Shown here piece after piece: positions 8,540-17,202 of a DNA stretch of 57,322 bases. The DNA is taken from contig JWIT01000021.1 in the NCBI GenBank assembly GCA_000949895.1, forward strand, positions 1-57,322. The letters are read 5' to 3'. The translations under genes and the position numbers were made by a program. Every line of letters starts with the position of its first letter. Within the stretch, counting starts at the first letter, position 1. Source of the stretch: Agrobacterium arsenijevicii. Its GTDB lineage: Bacteria; Pseudomonadota; Alphaproteobacteria; Rhizobiales; Rhizobiaceae. The notes under the pieces were generated by a model. The model was given only the letters and a program-made list of their open reading frames with translations, made no database searches and had not been told where the DNA came from.

Positions 8540-9937
8540 TTGACGAGTGTGGAAATGACGGAGAAAAATAGCTGGACGGAATTGCTGAGCGGGGCGAACC
8601 TCTCGCTTCTGACCGTTATTTCCTCCGGGATAGGCCTGCATGCCTTCAACCAGTTCGCGGTGGTGACGGCCCTGCCGGTTGCCGTGCGCGAAATCGGTGG
8701 CGCGGCCTTCTATAGCTGGGCCTACAGCCTCTATTTCGTCGGTTCCGTAGCGGGCGGCGTTACCGCCGTTCTGTTTCGCGAGCGTTTTGGCGCACGCAGC
8801 GTTCTACTCCTGTGCTGCCTGATCTTTTCCTTCGGCTCCGTCATGTCGGCGCTCGCCGACAGCTTTTTATGGGTCGTCATCGGCCGGGCGTTGCAGGGGC
8901 TTGCCGATGGGCTGATCGTGGCGGTGTGTTACAGCCTGATACCCGCCGGTTTTCGTTCGGCGCTGCTACCGAAGGTCTTTGCCATCGAGGCGGCCATCTG
9001 GGCGGTCGCGTCTTTCGTCGGGCCGCTGACCGGCGGTTTTGCCACCGAACACATCTCCTGGCGCGCCACATTCCTGCTGTCGGCACCGCTGATCGTGCTG
9101 CTGCTGGCCTATACGGCCATTGCCGTCTCAGCCGAACGGCCGGTTGCGGCGTCACGCAAGCCACTGGTTCCGCTGCTTCTTTGCCTTGTCGGTGCTTTGG
9201 CCTTTTCCGCGCCCTCCGCCTTTGAGGATGCCGGTCTGCGCATCGCCTCCCTGCTTGCCGGGGCAGCGCTGTTATGGGCCTCGCTGAAGGTGGGCATCCG
9301 TCCTTCCATGGGGCTCTTCCCGAAGGATTCCTTCCGGCTGAAAACGGTGCTCGGAAGCGGCTTCTGGGTGCTGTTCCTGATGTCCTATGCCCATGCGCTG
9401 GGCAGCGTCTATCTCGCTTATGTCGCCATTAATCTCTGGCACCACGAACCGACCTTTGCCGGTTTCATCGTCGTGACGATGCCGCTTGCGTGGAGCCTTG
9501 TCGCGATGCTGATCGGCAGCCTGCGTTCCAACCGCCTGCGGGAGCTGTGCCTGCATTACGGCCCTTACCAGATGGTGCCGGGCTGCGCCCTGCTCGGGCT
9601 TGGGCTGGCGACGGGCAACTGGCCGGAAATGCTGCTTGGGCAGATATTGATCGGTTCGGCTTTCGGCATGTCCTGGGCCGGCATCAGCCAGGCCGCCATG
9701 GAGGCCGCACCGGAAGACGAGCGCAAGATGACCGGTGCGCTGCTGCCCACGGTCGCGACACTCGGAGCCGCGGCCGGTGCGGGGGCAAGTGGGACCGTCG
9801 CTGCGGCGAGCGATCTCGTTCTGCAGATCGATCTTGCGGATGTGACGATGCCGATGGTCTATCTTTACGGGCTGGGTGTCATCGTTTCGCTGCTCGCGAT
9901 CCTGACCACCCGCGGCTTGCGGAGCGGACAGCGCTAA
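8540..9937 (+). CDS. MFS transporter (multidrug-efflux-like)
   Basis: A polytopic inner-membrane protein of about 465 residues with some 12-14 hydrophobic segments. The loop after the second helix (FRERFGARSVLL) and LQGLADGLIVAVCYSLIP correspond to MFS motifs A and C, fitting a drug:proton antiporter. The start is chosen at TTG 8540 because AAAGGA lies seven bases upstream; the in-frame ATGs at 8474 and 8555 lack a good ribosome site. The short basic leader before the first helix (ends near SLLTVISSG) fits either choice. Substrate unknown. It follows the toxin-antitoxin pair by about 110 bases with no shared function evident. Confidence 0.85.
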   Translation: MTSVEMTEKNSWTELLSGANLSLLTVISSGIGLHAFNQFAVVTALPVAVREIGGAAFYSWAYSLYFVGSVAGGVTAVLFRERFGARSVLLLCCLIFSFGSVMSALADSFLWVVIGRALQGLADGLIVAVCYSLIPAGFRSALLPKVFAIEAAIWAVASFVGPLTGGFATEHISWRATFLLSAPLIVLLLAYTAIAVSAERPVAASRKPLVPLLLCLVGALAFSAPSAFEDAGLRIASLLAGAALLWASLKVGIRPSMGLFPKDSFRLKTVLGSGFWVLFLMSYAHALGSVYLAYVAINLWHHEPTFAGFIVVTMPLAWSLVAMLIGSLRSNRLRELCLHYGPYQMVPGCALLGLGLATGNWPEMLLGQILIGSAFGMSWAGISQAAMEAAPEDERKMTGALLPTVATLGAAAGAGASGTVAAASDLVLQIDLADVTMPMVYLYGLGVIVSLLAILTTRGLRSGQR

Positions 9938-9959
9938 CGCCCCTGCGGCGTTCACGCGG

Positions 9960-10133
9960 TTACGACTGGGTGGTGGCGATGGTGATCGCCGCCAGATACA
10001 CGACGAAGGCCATGATCGCGATTGCGCCGATAATGATGATGGCACCTTTTCCGGCGCGTTTTTTCTCGGCCTTGTTTTCGTTGGCTTCTGTCGGAAACAG
10101 GATGGGATCGCGGGAATCGCTGATTTTTGTCAT
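9960..10133 (-). CDS. Small single-helix membrane protein (57 aa)
   Basis: A 57-residue ORF beginning MTKISDSRDPILFP, with a charged Lys/Glu-rich stretch (residues 17-29) and one hydrophobic helix (about 31-53, GAIIIIGAIAIMAFVVYLAA). The ATG at 10133 has a near-perfect AAAGGAG ribosome site six bases upstream, which argues for a real gene although a longer in-frame reading extends upstream. It lies 59 bases after the GH32 gene on the same strand and could be co-transcribed with it. The family is not recognised. Confidence 0.75.
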   Translation of the reverse strand: MTKISDSRDPILFPTEANENKAEKKRAGKGAIIIIGAIAIMAFVVYLAAITIATTQS

Positions 10134-10192
10134 GCCGTTTCTCCTTTCGGCGGTTGCTGGATCATCAACAGCCAGCTCCGCCAAAAGGTTCC

Positions 10193-11911
10193 TCACGGAC
10201 GCAGCGCCCAGGTGGTGGCATGCACCACAGCGCCCGGTGCTGCCCTGAGGAGCGCCGAGCGCACGGGTTCGAAACCCTCGATGCGTTTTGTGCCGACATA
10301 CCGGCCCCGGTTGGCAAAGACTTCGATGGAGCCGTAATCCAGAAAGATGCGGATGCGCGAAGCCCTCGCACCCTTGGCGATGTAATGCGGCGAGGGGCCG
10401 TCGCGTCCGTCCTCGTGGCGGATCCACAGGCCGGTTTCATCGGAGACAAGACCAAGCTCGACCACCGGATGTTCGAGCACCAGCTCGAAAGGCGCACCGG
10501 GTGATGTAAGCTCGATCAGCATCTCCACCGCGCCGTTGATGAAGGTGACACGTTCGCCAGCCGCCAGCCGTGTGCGGTCGAGAATATGGCTGCGCAGGCT
10601 TTCCGCAGCACCGATCGGCGGGGTCAGCAGCTCGCCGTTCGAATAGTGGATCCGTCGCGGCAGCGTCATGGAGGTGGGGAAATCGATCTCCGGATTGGCA
10701 TCCGCCCAATTGGCAAGCCACCCGATACCGATGATACTGTCGCCATCGAGAAACGCCTGAAAGGCGTAGTTGTCGGTGCCGAAATCCAGCTCCTGGCCGA
10801 ATTCCCTGGTGAAGACCTTGCCGTCGAACCAGCCGACATCGGCCATGGTCAGGTTCTTGCGGCCTGTCTCCGGGTCTTCCGAATGCATCAGCCCATAGAC
10901 CAGCACCCAGCGGGTGGAGCGGGCATTGGCCGGGCCATCGAGCGGCAGAAGGCAGGGGCATTCGATGGCCGTGGTTTTGTAGCGCGTTTCCACCCAAAGC
11001 TTGCCCACATAGGTCCAGCCGGATGCGGCGGTGGGGTCGAGCGTCTCGTAAAGCAGGATGACGCCGCCACCGTCGCTCTGGCTGCCCAGCACCATTTTCC
11101 ACAGGCCATCGGGACCGCGAAAGACATAAGGATCGCGGAAATCCGGCGTCAGCCCCTGTCCGTCCGGACGGTGGCCCAGAATGACCTCGGCCTGCCCGGC
11201 CATGATGAGATCGGAAGAGGTGGCGGTAAGCTGTATCTGCTGTTCGGGAATGCGGTCCTGAACCTGCTCGGTGAAGAACACGCGGATACCTGTGCCTTCC
11301 ACCAGTGGAATGGTCGAGCCGGAATAGGCGCCGCCACGCTTGTCCGGCCGCGTCGTCAGATCCTCTGACGGGAAGAGGAAGATCGGCAGGTGTCGCCAGC
11401 GCAGGTAGTCCGAGGATACCGCGTGGCCCCAATGCATGGTGTTCCAGCGCAGCCCGTGTGAATAATGCTGGTAGAACAGATGCGGCCGCCCTTCGAACCG
11501 GCCAAAGCCGTTCGGATCGTTCATCCAGCCGAAGGGCGGGCGGAAGTGGTAGCTGTCAGGCAGTTCCGGTGCGGCATTGTCCGGCTTGGTATGGACGACG
11601 GTTATGCCGGTTTCTAGCACGTCTGCCGCGGTGAACCAGTAGATGACCGAAACGGCTGTCGTCACCGTGTCGTAACTCAGCTCCACATGGCCGCCGCCGA
11701 AGACCTGATAGATTCTAAATCCGAACTCTTCGGTGTTGACGCTTGAAACTTCAGCGAATTTTCCATTCGCGTTGGAAAAGGAGACGGCGCCGGGTTCGGC
11801 AGGCTTTTTCGCCTTCAGCCAGACATGGAAGGTGGCATTAACAGGCAGATCGGTGTGAAGGGTGCGGATTGCGCTTTCCGGCTCGGCGGTTACGGCGTCA
11901 ACGACGGTCAT
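10193..11911 (-). CDS. Glycoside hydrolase family 32 (levanase/invertase-like)
   Basis: A 572-residue beta-fructosidase expected to release fructose from sucrose, levan or inulin-type substrates. The GH32 catalytic triad motifs are clear: WMNDPNG with nucleophile D132, FRDPYVF with D260 as transition-state stabiliser, and ECPCL with acid/base E317. A five-bladed propeller spans about 118-430 and a C-terminal beta-sandwich follows. About 110 residues precede the catalytic domain, an extra N-terminal beta-rich domain absent from short invertases. No signal peptide is seen, so it is probably cytoplasmic. The ribosome site is GAAAGGAACGGGA before ATG 11911. No sugar transporter is adjacent. Confidence 0.92.
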   Translation of the reverse strand: MTVVDAVTAEPESAIRTLHTDLPVNATFHVWLKAKKPAEPGAVSFSNANGKFAEVSSVNTEEFGFRIYQVFGGGHVELSYDTVTTAVSVIYWFTAADVLETGITVVHTKPDNAAPELPDSYHFRPPFGWMNDPNGFGRFEGRPHLFYQHYSHGLRWNTMHWGHAVSSDYLRWRHLPIFLFPSEDLTTRPDKRGGAYSGSTIPLVEGTGIRVFFTEQVQDRIPEQQIQLTATSSDLIMAGQAEVILGHRPDGQGLTPDFRDPYVFRGPDGLWKMVLGSQSDGGGVILLYETLDPTAASGWTYVGKLWVETRYKTTAIECPCLLPLDGPANARSTRWVLVYGLMHSEDPETGRKNLTMADVGWFDGKVFTREFGQELDFGTDNYAFQAFLDGDSIIGIGWLANWADANPEIDFPTSMTLPRRIHYSNGELLTPPIGAAESLRSHILDRTRLAAGERVTFINGAVEMLIELTSPGAPFELVLEHPVVELGLVSDETGLWIRHEDGRDGPSPHYIAKGARASRIRIFLDYGSIEVFANRGRYVGTKRIEGFEPVRSALLRAAPGAVVHATTWALRP

Positions 11912-11974
11912 TCCCGTTCCTTTCGTTGCTGCTACTTCGGTTCAGAAAACGCAACGAATGGGACGAAAGAAAGT

Positions 11975-13045
11975 TCAACTGCCGGCGGTTTCGCCGTCCT
12001 CAGCCTCGTATTTGCCATCCAGTTCAAACACCAGTCCGTCCGGATGGTAGAAGGTGCGGCCTTCGCCGGAGAAATAGGCCGCAACAATCTGGTTGGTCAG
12101 CCGCGAGCCGAAACCCTTGCGCGTCGGTGGCCTGACCGTTGGTCCACCAGTCTCGCGCCAGCGCAGTTCGAAGCGGTCGCTGTCATCCAGCGTCCAGACG
12201 ATTTCGACCCTGCCGCTCTCATTGGAAAGCGCGCCGTATTTCAGCGCATTGGTGGCCAGTTCGTAGACGGCAAGTGACAGGCCGAGTGCCTGTTGCGGCG
12301 CGATTTCCATGTCCGGGCCGGAAATAATCACGCGCTCCTTGTCGTCGAGATGCGGATAAACCGAATCGCGGACAAGCGCGGTGATGCTGGCGCCCTTTCC
12401 CGAGGCGTGCATGAGGTTCTGGGCGTTGCCGAGTGCTGCGATGCGCCTCTTGATGGTGTCGCGTGCCTCCTCCAGCGTCGGCGAATGGCGCAGGGTGGCG
12501 CTGACGACCGCGGTGGTGATCGCCATCGTGTTCTTGACCCGGTGGACGAGTTCGCGCCGCAGAACCTCTTCCCGTTTGCGGCTTTCGACCGTCGGAGTGG
12601 TCTCGACCGTGATGTTGATCAGGCCGGCGACTTTGCCGTGATCGTCATAAAGCGGGCTGTAGGAAAAGGTCCAATAGGTGTCTTCCGGATAGGCGTTTCG
12701 ATCCATGACGAGGTGCAGGTCCTCGGCAAAGGTGCCCCTGCCGGACAGCGCTTCGTCCACGAAGGGTTTCACGTCGTCCCAGACATCGGACCAGAGAATG
12801 TGAAACGGCTTGCCGAGCGCATCCTGTTCCTTCAGCCCCAGAAGCGGCCGGTAGGCATCGTTATAGATGATGTTGAGGTCGGGGCCCCAGAACAGGCAGA
12901 TGGCATGGCCTTGCTTGAGGATCATCTGCACGGTGGTTTTGAGCGATACCGGCCATGTCTCTATCGGCCCCGTGCTTGTCGACGCCCAGTCGAAGCGGCG
13001 GACGGCCTTGCCCATTTCACTGTCGTCATAGGGGAAATCTGGCAC
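11975..13045 (-). CDS. PAS-domain HWE-family sensor histidine kinase
   Basis: A soluble 356-residue kinase. Residues about 30-150 form a PAS domain (ICLFWGPDLNIIYNDAYRPLLG) and about 160-340 the HWE kinase core, with phospho-accepting H168 in ELVHRVKN, the N-box at 262-270 (ELATNALKY) and the W296-R-E298 signature that names the family. HWE kinases are abundant in rhizobia and often sense light, oxygen or general stress through PAS domains; here the ligand is unknown and no chromophore cysteine motif (NCRFLQ) is present. No response regulator is adjacent, so it is an orphan. The start is GTG 13045 with AGGA eight bases upstream. Confidence 0.9.
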   Translation of the reverse strand: MPDFPYDDSEMGKAVRRFDWASTSTGPIETWPVSLKTTVQMILKQGHAICLFWGPDLNIIYNDAYRPLLGLKEQDALGKPFHILWSDVWDDVKPFVDEALSGRGTFAEDLHLVMDRNAYPEDTYWTFSYSPLYDDHGKVAGLINITVETTPTVESRKREEVLRRELVHRVKNTMAITTAVVSATLRHSPTLEEARDTIKRRIAALGNAQNLMHASGKGASITALVRDSVYPHLDDKERVIISGPDMEIAPQQALGLSLAVYELATNALKYGALSNESGRVEIVWTLDDSDRFELRWRETGGPTVRPPTRKGFGSRLTNQIVAAYFSGEGRTFYHPDGLVFELDGKYEAEDGETAGS

Positions 13046-13220
13046 GAATATATCCTGCTTGCACTGCGGCTCATCTATTGGATGTTTGTATGTTCAAATA
13101 TACCTGTAGTTCAAATTGATTTTTCCAAAGTCCGGTACGGCTTCCCGTAATCGCGGCTTTCCCCCTCGCAACCGGGTGGGAAAAACGCCATATCAGGCAA
13201 AAGCAGGGAGTTTATCCGTG

Positions 13221-14681
13221 ATGAAATTCGACAATTCCTATGCCCGCCTGCCGGAACGGTTCAGCGCCGCCGTTTTGCCGACGCCGGTGAAGGCGCCGCG
13301 CCTCATCGCCTTCAATCGCGCGCTGGCCGACGAGCTTCTTCTTGATGTTTCGGGCCTTGACGATGAAAGGCTGGCGGCGATCTTTTCCGGTAATGTGGTG
13401 CCGCAGGGGGCCGAACCGCTGGCCATGGCTTATGCCGGCCACCAGTTCGGCGGTTTCGTGCCGCAGCTCGGTGACGGCCGTGCCATTCTTCTCGGTGAGG
13501 TGATCGACAGGAACGGAAAACGCCGCGATATCCAGCTGAAAGGCTCCGGCCCGACGCCGTTTTCGCGAAGGGGCGACGGGCGTGCAGCCCTTGGCCCGGT
13601 GCTGCGCGAATATATCGTCTCCGAGGCAATGTTTGCGCTCGGCATTCCCGCGACAAGGGCGCTGGCAGCCGTTCTTTCCGGCGAAAGGGTGCAGCGCGAG
13701 GTCGGCCTGCCGGGTGGCGTTTTCACCCGCGTTGCGGCAAGCCACATCCGGGTCGGCACCTTCCAGTTCTTTGCCGCGCGCGAGGATGACGAGGCGATCA
13801 GGAACCTCGCGGACTATGTGATCGACCGCCACTATCCCGAAGCGAAAGGCGCCGGCAATCCTTACCTCGCCCTGTTGCAGGGCATCGCGCAGCGACAGTG
13901 TGAACTCATCGCCCGCTGGATGATGGTGGGTTTTATCCATGGCGTGATGAACACCGACAATATGGCGGTCTCCGGCGAGACGATCGACTTCGGACCATGT
14001 GCTTTCCTCGACGAATATCACCCGAACAAGGTGTTCTCCTCGATAGACGCGCAGGGGCGTTACGCCTTCAACAACCAGCCGGGCATCGCCCAGTGGAACA
14101 TTGCAAGACTGGCGGAATGCCTCCTGCCGTTGCTCGACCCGGAAGTGGAGAAAGCCGCTGAACTCGCCAATGCCGTGCTTGCCGATTTCGCTGCCGCCTT
14201 CCCCAAACGCTGGCTTGCCGGCATGCGCGAAAAACTGGGCCTGACAGTGGAGGAAGAGGGCGACATCGATCTGGTGCAGGCGCTGCTGGCGTTGATGCAG
14301 GCATCGGAGGCCGACTACACGCTGACCTTCCGGCGTCTTTCCCACGCGGCTGACGGCGATGCCGAGCCGTTTCGCGGCATGTTCATCGATATCGCAGCGG
14401 CGGATGAATGGCTGGCGCGCTGGCGGGCGAGAGCCGGGCGGGAAAATGTTTCCGCCACCGAGAGGTCGCGGGCGATGCTCACAATCAATCCGGCCATCAT
14501 TCCCCGCAACCACCGCATCGAGGAACTGATCGCAGCGGCAGTGGAAGACGGTGATTTCGAACCCTTCCACGCCATGCTGGCCGCGATTGCGACGCCCTTC
14601 GAGGAACGACCGGACAATTTCGTCTATATGCAGCCGCCGATGAGCGATGAGAGGGTGTTCCGGACGTTTTGCGGGACGTGA
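13221..14681 (+). CDS. selO: Protein adenylyltransferase SelO (YdiU family)
   Basis: A 486-residue pseudokinase-fold AMPylator that transfers AMP to Ser/Thr/Tyr of proteins, linked to redox homeostasis. Seen motifs include QLKGSGPTPFSRRGDGRAALGPVLREY, GVMNTDNMAVSGETIDFGPC (active-site Asn and metal-binding Asp of the DFG) and the ending FCGT, with a Cys three residues from the C terminus as in other bacterial SelO proteins. The longer in-frame reading upstream is unlikely because ATG 13221 gives the usual MKFDNSYARLP start with GGGAG ten bases upstream. It is divergent from the kinase gene and convergent with the saccharopine dehydrogenase-like gene across repeat B1. Confidence 0.95.
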   Translation: MKFDNSYARLPERFSAAVLPTPVKAPRLIAFNRALADELLLDVSGLDDERLAAIFSGNVVPQGAEPLAMAYAGHQFGGFVPQLGDGRAILLGEVIDRNGKRRDIQLKGSGPTPFSRRGDGRAALGPVLREYIVSEAMFALGIPATRALAAVLSGERVQREVGLPGGVFTRVAASHIRVGTFQFFAAREDDEAIRNLADYVIDRHYPEAKGAGNPYLALLQGIAQRQCELIARWMMVGFIHGVMNTDNMAVSGETIDFGPCAFLDEYHPNKVFSSIDAQGRYAFNNQPGIAQWNIARLAECLLPLLDPEVEKAAELANAVLADFAAAFPKRWLAGMREKLGLTVEEEGDIDLVQALLALMQASEADYTLTFRRLSHAADGDAEPFRGMFIDIAAADEWLARWRARAGRENVSATERSRAMLTINPAIIPRNHRIEELIAAAVEDGDFEPFHAMLAAIATPFEERPDNFVYMQPPMSDERVFRTFCGT

Positions 14682-14705
14682 TTTTGGTCAGTTATTCCGC
14701 CTCTC

Positions 14706-14795
14706 GTCGTCATGCTCGGGCCTGTCCCGAGCATCTGCGACCTATCGATTTGTGAGACGTTGGCAGATCCTCGGGACGAGCCCGAGGATGACGAC
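14706..14795. repeat. Palindromic intergenic repeat B, copy 1
   Basis: GTCATGCTCGGGCCTGTCCC and its mirror half GGGACGAGCCCGAGGATGAC form a long imperfect palindrome between two convergent genes. Related copies are at 19940-20048 and 34091-34166. Its place between converging genes fits a bidirectional terminator-like hairpin. Confidence 0.8.
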
Positions 14796-14814
14796 GAATG
14801 TGTCAGCCCCTTAA

Positions 14815-15915
14815 TTACCCAACCCTCGCCAGCGGCTCATGCGTGCCATAATACCGGCCGAACCTGTTTTCGAGGAATTTCGGCAGCGCCACTTCCTCCT
14901 GCCGGACGAAGCCCTTTTGCGGCAAAGAGCCTTCCGAGAGAAGGTCGAGGACCGTGCAGATGCCCGCAGCCGTCGTGATCTGGATCGCGCTCATCATCCG
15001 GCCGGAAACCGGACCGGCATAGACCTTGTTGGCATAGGTTTCCTGCAAGAAACGGCCGTTGCGGGTGCCGCAGACGGTGACGAAGACGATAACTACGTCC
15101 TGCATGGTGCCGGGCAGGGCGTTTTCGAACAGGTCCTTCAGCACATCGCGGCGGTTGCGCAGGTTGAGGTCGTTCAGCAGCGCTTTCATGATCGCCACAT
15201 GGCCGGGGTAACGGATGGTGCGGTAATTCATCGTCCGCACCTTGCCTTCCAGCGTGGCGCACAGCGTGCCGAGACCGCCCGAGGTGTTGAAAGCCTCATA
15301 GGTGACGCCGTCGAGCGAGAATTCCTCACGTTCCTCAAGCGCCGGAACGGCGGTGAGCCGGCCTTCGACGATCGCCTCGCAGGGCTCGATATATTCGTTG
15401 ATCAGCCCGTCCGTGCTCCAGGTGAGATTGTAGTTGAGCGCATTGGAGGGATATTGCGGCAGCGCGCCGACGCGCATGCGTACGCTGTCCAGCTTGTCGA
15501 ACCGGGCAGCGAGATCGGCGGCGACGATGGAGATGAAACCGGGTGCGAGGCCGCATTGCGGAATGAGCGCGGTTTCAGCCGTTTCCGCCAGCGCCTTGAC
15601 CTTGCGGGTGGATTCGACGTCTTCGGTGAGATCGAGATAATGCGTGCCGACGGCGACTGCCGCTTCCGCGATACCCGCCGTCAGGTGGAAGGGGGCGGCG
15701 GAAAGCACGGCGAATTTGCCCTTCAACAGTGCTTCCAGCGCCGGACGGTCACCGATGTCGACGATTTCGGTATCGACGCGCTCATGTGCCGGTACGTTCG
15801 TCAACTGGTCGGCCGAGCGATCGGCAACCGTGATGCGATAATCGCCGGTGACGGCCAGCATCCAGGCGATGGCTGAACCGATATTGCCCGCGCCGATGAC
15901 GACAATGTTTTTCAT
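14815..15915 (-). CDS. Saccharopine dehydrogenase family oxidoreductase
   Basis: A 366-residue NAD(P)-dependent enzyme. It opens with a Rossmann dinucleotide-binding motif (VVIGAGNIGSAIA, residues 4-16) and ends with the saccharopine dehydrogenase C-terminal domain. The family includes saccharopine dehydrogenases of lysine degradation, carboxynorspermidine dehydrogenase and homospermidine synthase; which reaction applies cannot be fixed from sequence. ATG 15915 has GGGGAA six bases upstream, and the extra 18 codons upstream are not supported. The divergent Lrp/AsnC gene 147 bases away suggests amino-acid-responsive control, as is common for lysine catabolic genes. Confidence 0.88.
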   Translation of the reverse strand: MKNIVVIGAGNIGSAIAWMLAVTGDYRITVADRSADQLTNVPAHERVDTEIVDIGDRPALEALLKGKFAVLSAAPFHLTAGIAEAAVAVGTHYLDLTEDVESTRKVKALAETAETALIPQCGLAPGFISIVAADLAARFDKLDSVRMRVGALPQYPSNALNYNLTWSTDGLINEYIEPCEAIVEGRLTAVPALEEREEFSLDGVTYEAFNTSGGLGTLCATLEGKVRTMNYRTIRYPGHVAIMKALLNDLNLRNRRDVLKDLFENALPGTMQDVVIVFVTVCGTRNGRFLQETYANKVYAGPVSGRMMSAIQITTAAGICTVLDLLSEGSLPQKGFVRQEEVALPKFLENRFGRYYGTHEPLARVG

Positions 15916-15995
15916 GTTTTTGTTCCCCGCAGTAAATTCGCATGTGTCTGCGCACCGAGTGCGCTTCAAAGACAGAATGCCAGCTTTTATTGACG

Positions 15996-16020
15996 ATTCG
16001 CAGCTTCACTATGTGCGGAT
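15996..16020. promoter_or_regulatory. Possible Lrp-type operator in divergent intergenic region
   Basis: ATTCGCA and TGCGGAT, inverted repeats with one mismatch spaced 11 bases apart, lie in the 147-base gap between the dehydrogenase gene and the Lrp-family gene. Symmetric arms with an AT-containing centre fit an Lrp/AsnC site, but this is a visual match only. Confidence 0.35.
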
Positions 16021-16062
16021 AGCGGGTTAATATTGAGCAATTAGACGACAGGATTGGTCACT

Positions 16063-16494
16063 ATGACGATTGCCGAAAAGGACCGGGCGCTGCTTGCCCT
16101 GCTTTCCGAAAATGCCCGCATGCCGGTGGCGGAACTGGCGCGCAAACTCGGCCTTTCGCGCACCACGGTGCAGGCCCGCATCGAGCGGCTGGAGGCCGAC
16201 GGCGTGATCGCCGGTTATGGCTTGAGGCTTTCGGAAAGCTATCTTTCCGGGCTGGTGCGCGCGCATGTGCTGATCACCATCGCACCAAAGGCGCTGCCCG
16301 GCGTGACGGCAGCACTTGCCGCCATCAAGGAAGTGACGACGCTGCATTCGGTAAGCGGCACGTTTGATCTCATCGCCATTCTGGCCGCGCCATCGATCCT
16401 CGACCTCGACCGGCTGATCGACAGGATCGGCGCGCTTGATGGTGTGGAGCGGACGTTGTCGTCGATCATTCTTTCGACGCGGATTTCGCGGTAG
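16063..16494 (+). CDS. Lrp/AsnC family transcriptional regulator
   Basis: A 143-residue regulator with an N-terminal helix-turn-helix (about residues 5-50, ARMPVAELARKLGLSRTTVQARIERLEADGVI) and a C-terminal RAM ligand-binding domain (about 65-140, with VSGTFDLIAILAAP). ATG 16063 has AGGA nine bases upstream; a TTG three codons earlier sits on top of that site and is less likely. Divergent transcription from the saccharopine dehydrogenase-like gene makes that enzyme the likely target, with an amino acid as effector. Followed directly by repeat A1. Confidence 0.92.
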   Translation: MTIAEKDRALLALLSENARMPVAELARKLGLSRTTVQARIERLEADGVIAGYGLRLSESYLSGLVRAHVLITIAPKALPGVTAALAAIKEVTTLHSVSGTFDLIAILAAPSILDLDRLIDRIGALDGVERTLSSIILSTRISR

Positions 16495-16551
16495 GGCGGT
16501 GGGGGAGTGCGGCAAGCGCAACGCAGGTGAGTGCGCGCGATGTTCTCTTCT

Positions 16552-16680
16552 CCCTCATCCCTGTGCTCGTCACAGGGATCCAGCCAGCCCAAGTCCCTGG
16601 GCCGAAAGGACGCTTCCCGCCGCGCAGACGCGCGTCGGCTGGATTCCTGTGACAGGCACAGGAATGAGGAAGGTGGAGGG
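16552..16680. repeat. Palindromic intergenic repeat A, copy 1
   Basis: About 129 bases forming a large imperfect palindrome: CCCTCATCCCTGTGCTCGTC at one end, GGCACAGGAATGAGG at the other, with a central GC-rich part. It lies between convergent genes (Lrp and HxlR). A second copy at 25808-25932 matches it as a reverse complement, so the pair is an inverted repeat about 9.1 kb apart. Confidence 0.85.
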
Positions 16681-16690
16681 TTGCCTTACC

Positions 16691-17068
16691 CTAAGCCGCA
16701 ACCCTCTCATCATAAGCCTTCTGCGCCGCCATCACGGCGTCGATATTACCCTCCGCCCAATGGGCAAGCGCCGCCACCGTGTCGGTCAGCGTCCGCCCCA
16801 GCGGCGTCAACGAATATTCGACAGTCACCGGCACGGTCGGGAACACCTGCCGGGAAATCAGGCCGTCACGCTCGAGCTTCTTCAGCGTCTGCGACAGGAC
16901 CTTCTGCGAAATGCCCTTGATCTCGCGCCGCAGCAGGTTGAAGCGCACGGGGTCCAACCGCAGCTTGTCGAGGATCAACAGCGCCCATTTGTCGGCGATC
17001 CTGTCCAGAACCAAGCGTGTGGGGCAGCGGTCCTCATAAACGTCATAGACGCGTTCCATCGATGTCAT
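16691..17068 (-). CDS. HxlR-family transcriptional regulator
   Basis: A 125-residue winged-helix regulator of the HxlR/YodB type. The N terminus carries a single Cys (C15, in EDRCPTRLVLDRIADKW), the position used for redox or electrophile sensing in YodB/QorR relatives; the wing and dimer helices follow (FNLLRREIKGISQKVLSQTLKKLERDGLI). The divergent NmrA-like oxidoreductase 134 bases away is the likely target, a pairing that recalls HxlR repressors of quinone reductases. The redox role is inference from the Cys and context. No other Cys is present in the protein. Confidence 0.9.
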   Translation of the reverse strand: MTSMERVYDVYEDRCPTRLVLDRIADKWALLILDKLRLDPVRFNLLRREIKGISQKVLSQTLKKLERDGLISRQVFPTVPVTVEYSLTPLGRTLTDTVAALAHWAEGNIDAVMAAQKAYDERVAA

Positions 17069-17202
17069 CCCTTTTTCGAAAGGTCGGGCCGGTTTCCTCG
17101 AGGATACCAGATAACCGAAAAGTGCTCTCTTTTCATGATTTCCAACACGCAGTATGTGTGTTTACGAAACATGGTTTCCATTAGATACTACGGAGATTTG
17201 AG

